Shown here piece by piece: positions 51,126-59,482 of a stretch of DNA of 64,000 nt. The notes beneath the pieces were generated by a model that was not told the DNA's origin, did no database searches, and saw nothing but the letters and a program-made list of their open reading frames with translations. Both the position numbers and the translations under genes were made by a program. Within the stretch, counting starts at the first letter, position 1; the number at the start of each line of letters is the position of its first letter. The stretch spans positions 77,552 to 141,551 of the forward strand of contig CAITIS010000001.1 of NCBI GenBank assembly GCA_903892515.1. Reading direction: 5' to 3'. The stretch is from an uncultured Planctomycetota bacterium (GTDB taxonomy: Bacteria; Planctomycetota; Phycisphaerae; SM23-33).

Positions 51126-51669
51126 GACGCGCCCCCAGTTCTTTTCGCAGTTTCCGAATCGCTCGCGAGAGGGTCACTCTGACCGTGATCGGTTTCATCT
51201 TCAAGCGGTCGGCGAGCTCTTCAAGGTCAAGCCCCTCAAAATAGCGTAGGACCACCACGTCTTGCTGGTTCGGCTTCAGCTTCAAGATCGCCCCGTACAA
51301 AACAGGCCAATCGAGCCTGTCGAAGATCGCTTTCCCGTGTCGTTGCCCTTCCCGTTGCCTTGCTACTTCCTGTAGGATCTCAGTCCGTCGCCTTTCGGTC
51401 CGAACCTGGTTGGTGACGACTGTGTTCGCGGCCGCGTACAGCCACCTGACGACCCCTTCCTGCGTCTTGTCCTTAAGGGAGTCGAACTCTTCGATCATCC
51501 TGGCAAAAACCGCGGATGTAGCATCCTGCGCCACCTCGCGCTTAAACAAGCGGCACAGGCAATAGCGGTGAATCCTGTCGAAAGACTCCTCGTAAATCCC
51601 CATCATCCGCTGCGTGTCGCTAGACCGAGCGACACCAATTTCACCCGGCTTGACAGGCTCAACGGACAT
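51115..51669 (-). CDS. ECF-family RNA polymerase sigma factor
   Basis: 184 aa from ATG 51669 (the track's 206-aa form begins upstream). Sigma2 region: YEESFDRIHRYCLCRLFKRE, DATSAVFARMIEEFDSLKDK, WLYAAANTVVTNQVRTERRR. Sigma4: KPNQQDVVVLRYFEGLDLEELADRL and the helix KMKPITVRVTLSRAIRKLRKEL. Directs transcription from specific promoters; in this family commonly autoregulated. Overlaps the anti-sigma-like gene. It is convergent with the radical SAM gene set 0.3 kb away, so a link is possible but not shown. Confidence 0.9.
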   Translation of the reverse strand: MSVEPVKPGEIGVARSSDTQRMMGIYEESFDRIHRYCLCRLFKREVAQDATSAVFARMIEEFDSLKDKTQEGVVRWLYAAANTVVTNQVRTERRRTEILQEVARQREGQRHGKAIFDRLDWPVLYGAILKLKPNQQDVVVLRYFEGLDLEELADRLKMKPITVRVTLSRAIRKLRKELGARHEA

Positions 51670-51992
51670 GCTTTCAGAAGAAGTGACGCGCTGTGAAGGG
51701 GTTTTGTTACAGGCTGACAGCATCGATCCAAACATTCTATCCGGCGGCGGGGAGGGTTCAAAGTTTTTCTCTCATCGGCCATTTTTCGTGGTAACCATTC
51801 CTCCCCTTAGCGCGCTCTTCGGGGGCGACATAACCGTGCCGCCGAAGGTGGTGAGAGGAAGGCCCCTATGCAGGGATGCTTGTGGGCACAACGCTTCGCA
51901 GCGACAGCCGCACCGAAAAGCCGCAGCTACCTGAGCACGAACCATAGGGCCACTACTTGGCTCACGCTGCATACAGGGCAGATCTTTACACC

Positions 51993-52082
51993 GCAACGCA
52001 AGAGCGGCCCGGCGCCGATCCGACCCAAAGGCTAGAAGCCTCCCAGACCCCGGATTGGCTGTCCGGGTCGCTCTTGCGTCGC
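51993..52082. repeat. 20-bp imperfect inverted repeat (GCAACGCAAGAGCGGCCCGG) in gap 51670-52113
   Basis: Left arm 51993-52012 and right arm 52063-52082 match at 18 of 20 positions around a 50-bp loop. It precedes the receiver-like gene by ~30 bp and could be an operator, attenuator or recombination site. Elsewhere in the ~440-bp gap I see no gene; the ECF promoter should lie near 51700-51760. Confidence 0.5.
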
Positions 52083-52113
52083 GGCCACAGGATAATCGCC
52101 GAGGACATTGTGC

Positions 52114-52761
52114 ATGGATCGCCTGAAGAGCTCAAGTGCAAACAGCATCGGTTGCCTCACGCATCCGGAGATCGCAAAAATGAGAAGTATCCCACCGTTG
52201 GCCGAATCGGTTCCCCTCGCAGGTGTGGCCGTGGGCCGCCTCCAGAGTTCGTTGCCGCTGGAAGATCTGCAGGCCACGCAACCCTCAGCTGCGCAGCCGC
52301 ATGTGCAGGGGCGAGGATCGGCGGTGCTGGCGGCACAGGTCGGCTGCGATGCCAGATGCTCTGAAGTCGGGGCGAGGCCCCTTGCCGCTTTACGCGTGTT
52401 AGTGGTCCACCATCAACCAGAGGTGTGCCATCGCCTGTGTGGTCTGCTCAAGGCATCGGACACGCAGCGGCAGGTGCAGGTTTCCCACACCAGTTTTGAA
52501 GCTGGCTGGGACTTCCACGTGTTTCAGCCGCACCTTGTCATGCTTGACCTGTTTATGATCGGGCTGGATTCTCAAACGACCTGTCGGCATATCAAGGCCA
52601 GCCGGGGCGATGAAGTCTCAATTATCGCCTTGTCTTTTCGTAACTTGCCCCACCTCAAGAAAGCTGCCATGCAGTATGGGGCCCAATCGCTCCTAAGCGA
52701 GCCTTTCGACAGCCAGATCGTAGAGGCTGAGGTCAGAAAGGCCCTGGGGCTGTGGCTGTAG
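52114..52761 (+). CDS. Protein with degenerate response-regulator receiver domain
   Basis: 215 aa from ATG 52114 (TTG 52108 also open). The N-terminal ~90 residues have no known family. Residues ~93-212 fold like a receiver (LRVLVVHHQPEVC, PHLVMLDLFMIGLDSQ, IIALSFRNLPHLKKAAMQYGAQSLLSEPF), with the Asp in MLDLF, but the acidic pair is HH and the usual Lys is replaced in SEPFD. It may therefore be a pseudo-receiver. No output domain or histidine kinase is near. Confidence 0.72.
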   Translation: MDRLKSSSANSIGCLTHPEIAKMRSIPPLAESVPLAGVAVGRLQSSLPLEDLQATQPSAAQPHVQGRGSAVLAAQVGCDARCSEVGARPLAALRVLVVHHQPEVCHRLCGLLKASDTQRQVQVSHTSFEAGWDFHVFQPHLVMLDLFMIGLDSQTTCRHIKASRGDEVSIIALSFRNLPHLKKAAMQYGAQSLLSEPFDSQIVEAEVRKALGLWL

Positions 52762-52880
52762 TCACAATCGCGGTACTACCGTTGCGTCCTCGGTCGCTCC
52801 CTTCGGCCAATAAAGAGCCACCTGGAGCACAGGGCACACGGCACCAAACCAGAATTTCGCAGCACTGGCCGATCCGGCGG

Positions 52881-53813
52881 TCAGTTCACATCCCAGATGC
52901 AGTTGGGATCGCCGGTATTCATGGCGTCCAGTCGCCTGGTGTCACAGTTTCGCACGCACCCATCCAGGAACAGGCAATTCGTCCCGAGATGGCGATCAGC
53001 AAAACGTTGCGGATTCCCCGGACACATCGGTTTGCCCGGGACAACCCATTGGAGGCAGTCGGGAGGAAATAGGCTGGAACATCCTATTTTGCCAAACTCG
53101 CTGGGGTAGGTGGGCACGTTGTTGGTGAAGTAGCAGTCAGCCGCGTAGACGCTGTTCGCCGGGTCCGTCCATGACACGCCGGGGATTGTCGAGTAGGCGA
53201 AGTTCATGGTGGGATAGCCGAAGTAGTAGGGTCGTTCCCAGTTGAGATCGTCGGGGTAGTAGTCGGTATAGTAATTGCCATCGCAGGCCACGGTTTTGTA
53301 GCCAAGCAGCGATTCCTGAAAGATGATGCCGTAACTGCCCTTGCTCAGTGTGCCGGTATCCACATTGACGTGGGTGATGCTGGTGAGATCCTCATCGCAT
53401 CTCACGCGTTCCGTCGGCCGGGCGGTGGGGCAGTCGAAAAGCTTGTACGTGCCATATGGCAGCAGGCTCGCCCACCATGATTTCCAGGGATGCGCCTCGA
53501 CGATGCCGCATCCCAGATCGCAATCTTCCAGCGACATGTTGGCCGGGGTGATCGGAGCCCAGTCGCCGTAGTCGCCTTGATACATCGCCAGCGCAGAGCC
53601 CAAGCCTTTGAAGTTGTTCATGCACACGGTCCGGCGGGCCAGCAGCTTGGCCTGGCTCAGGCTGGGCAGCATCATCGCCAGCAGCAGGGCTATGATGGCC
53701 ACAACCACGAGCAGTTCGATCAGGGTGAAGCCAGCGCAGCGTCTCCTGCGGCCGCAGGCGCGGCGCAAAACACTACCAAGACTGCCGTAATTATCGCAGC
53801 CCGGACTCGACAT
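52881..53813 (-). CDS. Prepilin-like protein with N-terminal methylation motif
   Basis: 310 aa. A basic leader ending CAG is followed by the type IV pilin/pseudopilin motif [20 protein letters not shown]; the peptidase would cut before Phe. The C-terminal ~250 residues are Cys- and aromatic-rich ([28 protein letters not shown]). This resembles the large group of DUF1559/prepilin-like proteins of Planctomycetes, probably secretion- or surface-associated. ATG start at 53813; no pilus genes adjacent. Confidence 0.85.
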   Translation of the reverse strand: MSSPGCDNYGSLGSVLRRACGRRRRCAGFTLIELLVVVAIIALLLAMMLPSLSQAKLLARRTVCMNNFKGLGSALAMYQGDYGDWAPITPANMSLEDCDLGCGIVEAHPWKSWWASLLPYGTYKLFDCPTARPTERVRCDEDLTSITHVNVDTGTLSKGSYGIIFQESLLGYKTVACDGNYYTDYYPDDLNWERPYYFGYPTMNFAYSTIPGVSWTDPANSVYAADCYFTNNVPTYPSEFGKIGCSSLFPPDCLQWVVPGKPMCPGNPQRFADRHLGTNCLFLDGCVRNCDTRRLDAMNTGDPNCIWDVN

Positions 53814-53939
53814 GCCAATCCTTATCTGGCGGGCATATTATCACAGTTGCAGACGCAAGTTTAGTGCCTTCTGTAAGGCGGATAAGAACTGCCTTGGGGA
53901 CGGCCTCGCGAAACTGACTGCCCCCTCATACAGCGATCT

Positions 53940-54420
53940 GCGTATCCTCATGCCCAACGCGCACGACTTCCCCGCCGCGTGGGAGTTGCTGTGGCGGCAT
54001 ACCTGCGCCGCGGACGGCCCGCCAGCACGCATCGGCAACTGTTCCTGCGGCTTCGCGCCCAGTTGGCAACGCCGGCGAGTAAGGAACTGATCCGAGGGGG
54101 CATTCGCCGGGCCTACGCCGCCATCGGCCTGGACCGCAGCTTTACTGGGACCCACGTGCTGCGGCATACCGCCGCCGACGCGGCCCCACGAAGCTTGCCG
54201 GGGCCGACTTGTACGACCGGCTGGCGGCACCAACGCCATGGCAGTCGATTGATCTGTTGGCCGAAACCCCACTGGCCCATCAAACAAGGTGGCCCCTCGA
54301 CTAGACGCGGCTTGTGCGACCGTTCAGCGAGCGGTGGAAAAGTTGGAGAAGTCTGGCACCATGGAACAAACCACCTGCCGCCGGCGTGGGATGGTATTGG
54401 GTAGTGTCCTGAACGTTCTG
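53940..54420 (+). pseudogene. Tyrosine recombinase (integrase) remnant
   Basis: One frame reads FLRLRAQLATPASKELIRGGIRRAYAAIGL and GTHVLRHTAAD, the C-terminal catalytic Arg-His pattern of XerC/D-type integrases. Immediately after, the coding signal jumps frame (KLAGADLYDRL...), with stops nearby, and no N-terminal part is present. I take it as a decayed 3' fragment; it lies next to the IS256-type remnant. Confidence 0.65.
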
Positions 54421-54640
54421 CAAAAGCGTTGGGAGTAAGAAGGGTCACGGTATCTTCGATGTGAGTGTGTTTGGTCTAGGAACGACAATCACAAAGGAGA
54501 CAAGCCGTGACCCACAAGCAGTGTAGTTCGCGGACGAGCGAACTCAAGGCGTTGCTCAAAGGCGACAAGGATTTCCTCAAGGCGATGGTGCAGGAGTTGC
54601 TCCATGAGGTGTTGGAAGGCGAGATGGACCAGACGCTCTT
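54401..54640 (+). mobile_element. 5' end remnant of an IS256-family insertion sequence
   Basis: A possible left end near GTGTCCTGAACGTTC (about 54403), then a leader and a GTG start at 54507 with AAAGGAGAC. The first ~44 codons (ELKALLKGDKDFLKAMVQEL, LHEVLEGEMDQTL) match the N-terminus of IS256-type transposases. The rest of the transposase, including the DDE residues, is absent; the frame continues into a dockerin-type region. Confidence 0.65.
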
Positions 54641-55238
54641 GGCGGGCACCAACATTGCCTACAAGGCCGCCAGCGACAACGTGGCCCCCAGCAATGGCTG
54701 GATCGGCGCCATGCCAGGCAAGCCCGTGGGCGATGCCAATCTCGACGGCAAGACCAACTTCCAGGACTACATCGTGCTGGAAGCCAATTTCGGCCAAAGC
54801 AACACGGGCTGGGAAGGCGGCGACTTCAACACCGACGGCGTGGTGAACTTCCAGGACTACATCATTCTGGAACGCAACTTCGGCACGTCGTACGTCTCGG
54901 CCGCTCCGGCTGCCGCGCCGGTGGCCAGCCCGGCGGACTTGGCCAACAGCATCCAGCCGACGGGTGGCACGGACGTGCCTGTGACGACCGGGCCGGTGGC
55001 GATCATCACAGCCGGCGGCCAGCTGGCGATGCTGAACGGCCCGAGTACGACCGTCCCAGTCACCAAGCCGACACGGACGCTTTCGTTCCGCAACAGCTTG
55101 CCCGTGCAGCCGAGCAGCATTGTCAGCACGCCCGCCGCTCGCAGCGTGACTTGGGCCAGCAGCGTCAAGTGGCAGCTGCCGCCGATCACTGACGCCGTCG
55201 ACGCGGGCATGATTGACCTGCTGGGAAACGCCCTGTAG
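54507..55238 (+). CDS. Chimeric ORF: IS256 transposase N-terminus fused to dockerin-bearing protein C-terminus
   Basis: 243 codons from GTG 54507. Residues 1-44 are transposase-like; from ~45 on the sequence (LAGTNIAYKAASDNVAPSNG) is unrelated and includes two calcium-binding dockerin type I repeats: GDANLDGKTNFQDYIVLEAN and GDFNTDGVVNFQDYIILERN. After these is a Pro/Thr/Ala-rich tail. The original secreted protein's signal peptide and N-terminal domains are lost, so the product, if made, would probably be cytoplasmic. Likely formed by IS insertion and deletion. The junction is an estimate, near 54640. Confidence 0.75.
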   Translation: MTHKQCSSRTSELKALLKGDKDFLKAMVQELLHEVLEGEMDQTLLAGTNIAYKAASDNVAPSNGWIGAMPGKPVGDANLDGKTNFQDYIVLEANFGQSNTGWEGGDFNTDGVVNFQDYIILERNFGTSYVSAAPAAAPVASPADLANSIQPTGGTDVPVTTGPVAIITAGGQLAMLNGPSTTVPVTKPTRTLSFRNSLPVQPSSIVSTPAARSVTWASSVKWQLPPITDAVDAGMIDLLGNAL

Positions 55239-55861
55239 GAATGGAAGCAGGTACGACCGAAGCCAACGCTGACGGCTGAGCGACTTGTGTAAGTTCTGGA
55301 CGGTGGAACAGGCTTTTAGCCTGTTCGGCGCAGCCTGAAAGGCTGTGCCAACCCCAAAGACTTATGTAGCACCGCTCGGGTGAGCGTCCAGAACTACGTC
55401 GTGCTGGAGGGAGGCTCCGGCCGGGTCGGTGGGCACGATTCTCAGCGCCGCCGTGTCCGGTTTGTCGGTCCATCTCCTACCGGCAGCCGACACGGCGGCG
55501 CGGACTTCCGGCTGGGACAGCTGATTACTTCGTTCCTGGCTGGCCAACAGGACCTGGCCGGCGCCCAAGGCCAGGAGCCCGGCGGCAAGCTTGTGCTGAA
55601 TCGGCGTATGTTTACGTGTTGCTATATTGTGGGTGGCACAGGCTTTCCAGCCTGTGCAGCACGGCCTGAGGCTGTGCCAGCTGTAGCCAGACAAGCTCAA
55701 TCCGCACTAAGAACATCATCGTTTTCCAGCTTGTATGGGTGCTGACGCACCGGCGTCAGGCGGACAAGAGTATCTGACAAGAAGCAACGCGTGTTGCTTC
55801 GGACGTGTATTCGTTCACGATAGAGCGCGGTATTACGTTTCAAAGACAAAAGGAGCTGGAC
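55239..55861. repeat. Gene-poor region with hairpin repeats and a dockerin-like scrap
   Basis: GGTGGAACAGGC...GGCTGTGCC (55298-55352) and GGTGGCACAGGC...GGCTGTGCC (55630-55682) are copies of the family at 12950. At 55380 the frame V-S-V-Q-N-Y-V-V-L-E-G resembles part of a dockerin repeat (VNFQDYIVLE), suggesting old duplication. A minus ORF (55362-55700) is not convincing. Confidence 0.5.
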
Positions 55862-56056
55862 ATGTCACGATTCTGTGCGGTAGCAGTCGTTGCATTGATC
55901 GTCACGCAGGCGGCGATGGCGACCAACTGCACCTACACGGGCGGGGGAGCGGGAACTGATTCCTGGAACAGCCCAGCCAGTTGGGGCGGCGCGGGTTTTC
56001 CCAACAGCTTCTCCGACACGGCGTATTTTTCAGGCGCAAGTGTCCAGATGCCTTAG
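55862..56056 (+). pseudogene. Truncated secreted-protein gene (signal peptide and ~40 residues)
   Basis: 64 codons from ATG 55862 (AAAGGAGCTGGAC upstream). Clean signal peptide (MSRFCAVAVVALIVTQAAMA) followed by a Trp/Gly-rich start (DSWNSPASWGGAGFPNS) like those of autotransporter- or cohesin-type extracellular planctomycete proteins, then a stop. The remaining domains are missing, and a repeat begins soon after. Probably the 5' relic of a large surface-protein gene. Confidence 0.7.
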
Positions 56057-56129
56057 TTGTTTGGTTCTTAGCGATTCAGTGGCCATTCTGGCCTGACCAA
56101 CGGCAAGGCAGTAGAATCGGTTGCAGGTG

Positions 56130-56260
56130 CGGCTCACGCCCGAGGGCGGGCGTGCCACGGTATGAAACCGGTTCTAGACCAGATCGAGTTTGCCTGGCTA
56201 CAGGTGGCACAGCCTTTTAGGCTGTGCTGCACAGGCTGGAAAGCCTGTGCCACGATTACA
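56130..56260. repeat. CCCGAGGGCGGGCGTGCC and GGTGGCACAGCC hairpin repeats
   Basis: CGGCTCACGCCCGAGGGCGGGCGTGCCACG (56130-56160) equals the second half of the 36065 block. GGTGGCACAGCCTTTTAGGCTGTGC...GAAAGCCTGTGCCACG (56204-56254) is a full copy of the 12950 unit. Confidence 0.75.
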
Positions 56261-56308
56261 AAACCAGTGGCAGTATTCAATCCCGAGAGCCGGCACGGAA
56301 AGTGGCCG

Positions 56309-57301
56309 CTATCGTGCCAGCAGGAAGTCATCATCTTCGCGGCCAAAGACCACCGGTTGGCGTGGCAGTCGCGAAAGGTCAAATCGCCGCGCCAGTTCGG
56401 CCATGTCGGCCTCTTGGCGCGAAGGCAGGATTCCGCACCAGTACCCCAGCAGGCCCAGCATGCGCTGGCTCGAGCAGCTGCGATGGCGGTAGTAGTCGAG
56501 CCGCGTGTCGCCGTGGCGTTTGGCCAGCCGTCGGCCATCCGGGCCGATAACCAGCGGCAGGTGCCAGTACCGCACGGTTTGGCTGAGCCCCAGCAGCCTG
56601 CGCAGGTGGATCTGCCGGGCAGCTGATTCCAGCAGGTCGTCGCCGCGCACGATGGCGTCGATGCCCGCCTCCGCATCGTCGATGACCACCGCCAGTTGGT
56701 ACGCGGCCAGACCGTCGCTCTTGAAGATTACGAAATCGCCGCCGTCCTTGAGCAGGTCGTATTCACGTCGCCCGGCCAGGCCGTCGTCAAACGCAATGGC
56801 CGCATCGGGCGCCTTCACCCGCCACGCCACCGGCCGGCCCGTCTGTTGCAGGGCCTCGGCGGCTGAGGCGAACCGCCCGCGGCACGTGTTGGGGTATGAA
56901 GTCGCGCCGTCGCCGGCCTGGGGCGCCCCGCCGGCGGTCTCGACGTCCTTTCGGCTGCACGTGCACGGATACGCCCAGCCAGCGGCCGACAGGCGATCCA
57001 GCGCGGCCCGATACGTCGCTGCCCGGGTCGATTGGTACACCACCGGCTGCTGCCAGCACAGGCCCAGCCAGGCCAGTTCGTCGAGCATCTGCTCGGCAGA
57101 GCCCTTCTTGACCCGCGGCCCGTCCAGGTCCTCGACGCGCAGCAGCACCCGCCAGCCCTGCTGCACGGCCAGCAGGTAATTCACCAGGAACGTGCGGGCA
57201 TTGCCCAGGTGCAACGCCCCCGTCGGCGAGGGAGCCAACCGAGTTGTGCAAGGTGAGTCAGACACTATTACGATGGTACGAAACGCACGCCCATGATGCA
57301 T
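56309..57301 (-). CDS. gluQ: Glutamyl-Q tRNA(Asp) synthetase-like protein
   Basis: 330 codons from ATG 57301; the homologous part begins at RLAPSPTGALHLGNAR, and a GTG at 57265 is an alternative start without a clear RBS. HIGH-like HLGN, Zn-type Cys group (PCTCSR and later YPNTC), GDFVIFKSDGLAAYQLAVVIDD, and KMSKS-like LAKRHGD. It lacks the C-terminal anticodon-binding domain, as expected for YadB/GluQ, which attaches glutamate to queuosine of tRNA-Asp. Tgt, encoded at 15.5 kb, makes queuosine tRNAs, so a functional link is plausible. Confidence 0.88.
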   Translation of the reverse strand: MHHGRAFRTIVIVSDSPCTTRLAPSPTGALHLGNARTFLVNYLLAVQQGWRVLLRVEDLDGPRVKKGSAEQMLDELAWLGLCWQQPVVYQSTRAATYRAALDRLSAAGWAYPCTCSRKDVETAGGAPQAGDGATSYPNTCRGRFASAAEALQQTGRPVAWRVKAPDAAIAFDDGLAGRREYDLLKDGGDFVIFKSDGLAAYQLAVVIDDAEAGIDAIVRGDDLLESAARQIHLRRLLGLSQTVRYWHLPLVIGPDGRRLAKRHGDTRLDYYRHRSCSSQRMLGLLGYWCGILPSRQEADMAELARRFDLSRLPRQPVVFGREDDDFLLAR

Positions 57302-57437
57302 CGGGTATTGTGGGCTGCTCGTGTCGTGACGGGTCTTGCCGCCCCTGTGCCGGGAATGTTTATCCTTGCGTGAAACCCTTACGCGATCTATACATATGGT
57401 TTGTCATATCGCCCCGACGGGAAAATGGAGACATCTC

Positions 57438-58286
57438 ATGTCACGCGAGTCCCGGGTAGCTGTCATCACTGGCGCGTCTTCCGGCATTGGCCGCGAACTG
57501 GCGTATGAACTGGCTCGGCGTGGTGATCGTCTGGTGCTGGGGGCGCGGCGCATGGACAAGCTTCAAGAGGTGACCCAGATGTGCCTCAAGCTGGGCGGGC
57601 GAGCGCTGGCCGTGCAGACCGACGTGAGCGTGCAGGCGCAGGTCGATGCCCTGGTCACAACCGCCCTGGATAACTTCGGCCAACTGGACCTGATGGTCAA
57701 CAACGCCGGGCGCGGGCTCTTCTCCCGCGTGCAGGAGACGACGTCCCAGCAGATGCGCAGCATTTTCGATGTGAACTTTTTCGGCGTCTTTTACGGCTGT
57801 CTGGCGGCCATTCCGGTCATGCTCGCCCAGAAGCAGGGGCACATCATGAACGTGGCCTCGGTCGTCGGCAAACGCGGCACGCCCTATCACGGCGCGTACA
57901 GCGCCACCAAGTTCGCGGTCATCGGCCTGACGGAGTCGATGCGGGTCGAACTCAAGCCGCACAACATCCACGTCACGGCCATCTGCCCGGCCTTGACCGA
58001 AACGGAATTCTTTGAGACCTCCGAGCGCGGCTCAGCCGCCAAACGAAGCTTCGCCAAGCTCCGCAGGATGATGCCGGCCGCCGACGTGGCCCGGAAGATG
58101 GCCGACATCGTGGGCAAGGACAAGCCGCAGATCGTCTTTACCTTCGGGGGGAAACTCCTGGCCGCAATGGCAACACTCTTGCCCCGCGCCACCGACGCCA
58201 TGATGGCCCGGTATTTCGTGGATATCTCGCAGCAGATCGAGCAGGACAGCCGCACGCCAGCGACCCAGCCCGTTCAGAGCAAGTAG
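57438..58286 (+). CDS. Short-chain dehydrogenase/reductase
   Basis: 282 aa from ATG 57438 with GGAG 8 bp upstream; the longer track form begins in noncoding sequence. Classical SDR motifs: TGASSGIG at the N-terminus, NNAG (residues 89-92 region), Ser in NVASVVGKR and YSATK (Tyr/Lys pair), with a C-terminal hydrophobic stretch. The NADP(H)- or NAD(H)-preference and substrate are unknown. Not in an evident operon. Confidence 0.9.
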   Translation: MSRESRVAVITGASSGIGRELAYELARRGDRLVLGARRMDKLQEVTQMCLKLGGRALAVQTDVSVQAQVDALVTTALDNFGQLDLMVNNAGRGLFSRVQETTSQQMRSIFDVNFFGVFYGCLAAIPVMLAQKQGHIMNVASVVGKRGTPYHGAYSATKFAVIGLTESMRVELKPHNIHVTAICPALTETEFFETSERGSAAKRSFAKLRRMMPAADVARKMADIVGKDKPQIVFTFGGKLLAAMATLLPRATDAMMARYFVDISQQIEQDSRTPATQPVQSK

Positions 58287-58371
58287 GCCAGCAAAGCAAG
58301 TAGGCTGGGCCGAAGGCTGTTATGAGGCCCACCTTTTCAGGCTCACAGCCGAGCGGGCGTGAAGGGTGTTT

Positions 58372-58460
58372 CGTGGCACAGCCGCCCTCGGCTGTGGTCG
58401 TTGCGGGCCAGTCGACGTCTTGGCGCGAGGCCCACAGCCGGGGGCGGCTATGCTACGGGC
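58372..58460. repeat. Inverted CCGAGGGCGGC composite repeat
   Basis: GTGGCACAGCCGCCCTCGGCTGTGG, GGGCCAGTCGACGTCTTGGCGCGAG and CCACAGCCGGGGGCGGCTATGCTACG; inverted relative to 5888 and 7563. Confidence 0.7.
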
Positions 58461-58485
58461 GGGCAAGGAACATGCATCCCACCAA

Positions 58486-59286
58486 TCACCGGCCAAGTTC
58501 GCGGGAGCGTTCGGCCGCACGGCGAATGGCAGCGACGAGGGCGGCTTTCACGCCGGCGGAATCCATGGCTTCGATGGCGGCCTGGGTGGTGCCGTTGGGG
58601 CTGGTGACTTTCTTGCGCAGCACGTCGGGCTGTTCGCCGGTTTCCAGCAGGAGTTGGGCTGAACCCAGGCCCGTCTGCACCGCCAGCAGCAAGGCGTCCT
58701 CGCGCGACAGGCCTTCGTCCACGCCCGCCTGCACCATGGCTTCGATGAGGTAGAAAAAGTACGCCGGCCCCGAACCGCTGACGGCCGTCACGGCGTCGAG
58801 CAATTCCTCGCGCACCACGATGGTCTTGCCGCAGGCGGCAAAGAGCTGCTTAGCCCAGTGCAAGTCCGTCTCGGTGGCCCCAGGCCCCAGGGCCAAGGCG
58901 CTGGCCCCGCAGCCCACCAGCATGGGCGTATTGGGCATGACGCGGATGATCCGGTTGGCAGGCAGGCGAGAGTGAATGAAGGCGGTCTTGATGCCCGCGG
59001 CGATGCTGATAATCAGCGTGCTGGCCGGGGCGATCTGGGCCAGCGAATCCAGCGCCACGCCCATGACCTGGGGTTTGACGGCCAGCAGGATGGTGCGGCA
59101 ACTCGCGGCCTGGGCGTTGTCGGTCGTGACGGCCACGTGCAACTGCGTAGCGAAATGCTCGCGCCGTTCCAAGGAAGGGTCGGAGGCAATTACGTCGGAG
59201 GGTTTCAGCAGGCCGGCCTTGAGCACGCCACGGGCGATGGCCTCTGCCATGTTGCCGGCGCCGATCAGCCCGAGATGGCGCGGCGT
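58486..59286 (-). CDS. proC: Pyrroline-5-carboxylate reductase with non-AUG start
   Basis: Frame reads PRHLGLIGAGNMAEAIARG, so the nucleotide-binding GxGxxx needs a start before the track's ATG (59250). No ATG, GTG or TTG is available; ACG (59286) or CTG (59268) would give normal lengths. Other motifs: AVKPQVM, ISIAAGIKT, RVMPNTPMLVGCG, and SGSGPAYFFYLIEAM. It reduces P5C to proline. ACG-codon start would overlap the stop of the 59288 gene. Operon with two small helical-protein genes upstream. Confidence 0.9.
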   Translation of the reverse strand, partial: TPRHLGLIGAGNMAEAIARGVLKAGLLKPSDVIASDPSLERREHFATQLHVAVTTDNAQAASCRTILLAVKPQVMGVALDSLAQIAPASTLIISIAAGIKTAFIHSRLPANRIIRVMPNTPMLVGCGASALALGPGATETDLHWAKQLFAACGKTIVVREELLDAVTAVSGSGPAYFFYLIEAMVQAGVDEGLSREDALLLAVQTGLGSAQLLLETGEQPDVLRKKVTSPNGTTQAAIEAMDSAGVKAALVAAIRRAAERSRELGR

Positions 59287-59287
59287 C

Positions 59288-59482
59288 TCAGGCGTCGACG
59301 ATCTCCAGCAGGCGTTCAGAGAGTTCCACTTGCCGCTGCTGATCCTTGGCCAGCGTCGAGAGCACCTGGCGATGCTTGGAGTCGGCAGTTGACTGGGCCA
59401 GCCGGTCGTACTCGGCCACGGCCTTCTGGGCCTTGCTCAGCAGGTCGGTAAAGTGCGCTCGCAGGAGGATTCGCTCAGGCAT
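59288..59482 (-). CDS. Small helical protein A upstream of proC
   Basis: 64 aa from ATG 59482. Mostly alpha-helical, charged (LLSKAQKAVAEYDRLAQSTA, LSTLAKDQQRQVELSERLLE), without Cys, signal peptide or recognised family. Its stop TGA (59290-59288) overlaps the reading frame of proC; its start overlaps the upstream small gene by 8 bp. Probably part of a compact operon; function unknown. Confidence 0.6.
   Translation of the reverse strand: MPERILLRAHFTDLLSKAQKAVAEYDRLAQSTADSKHRQVLSTLAKDQQRQVELSERLLEIVDA

Noticed and set aside
55362-55700. Minus ORF with LAAGLLALGAGQVLLA segment
   Set aside because: Overlaps two hairpin repeats and a dockerin-like scrap in the other strand; no RBS or conserved pattern.
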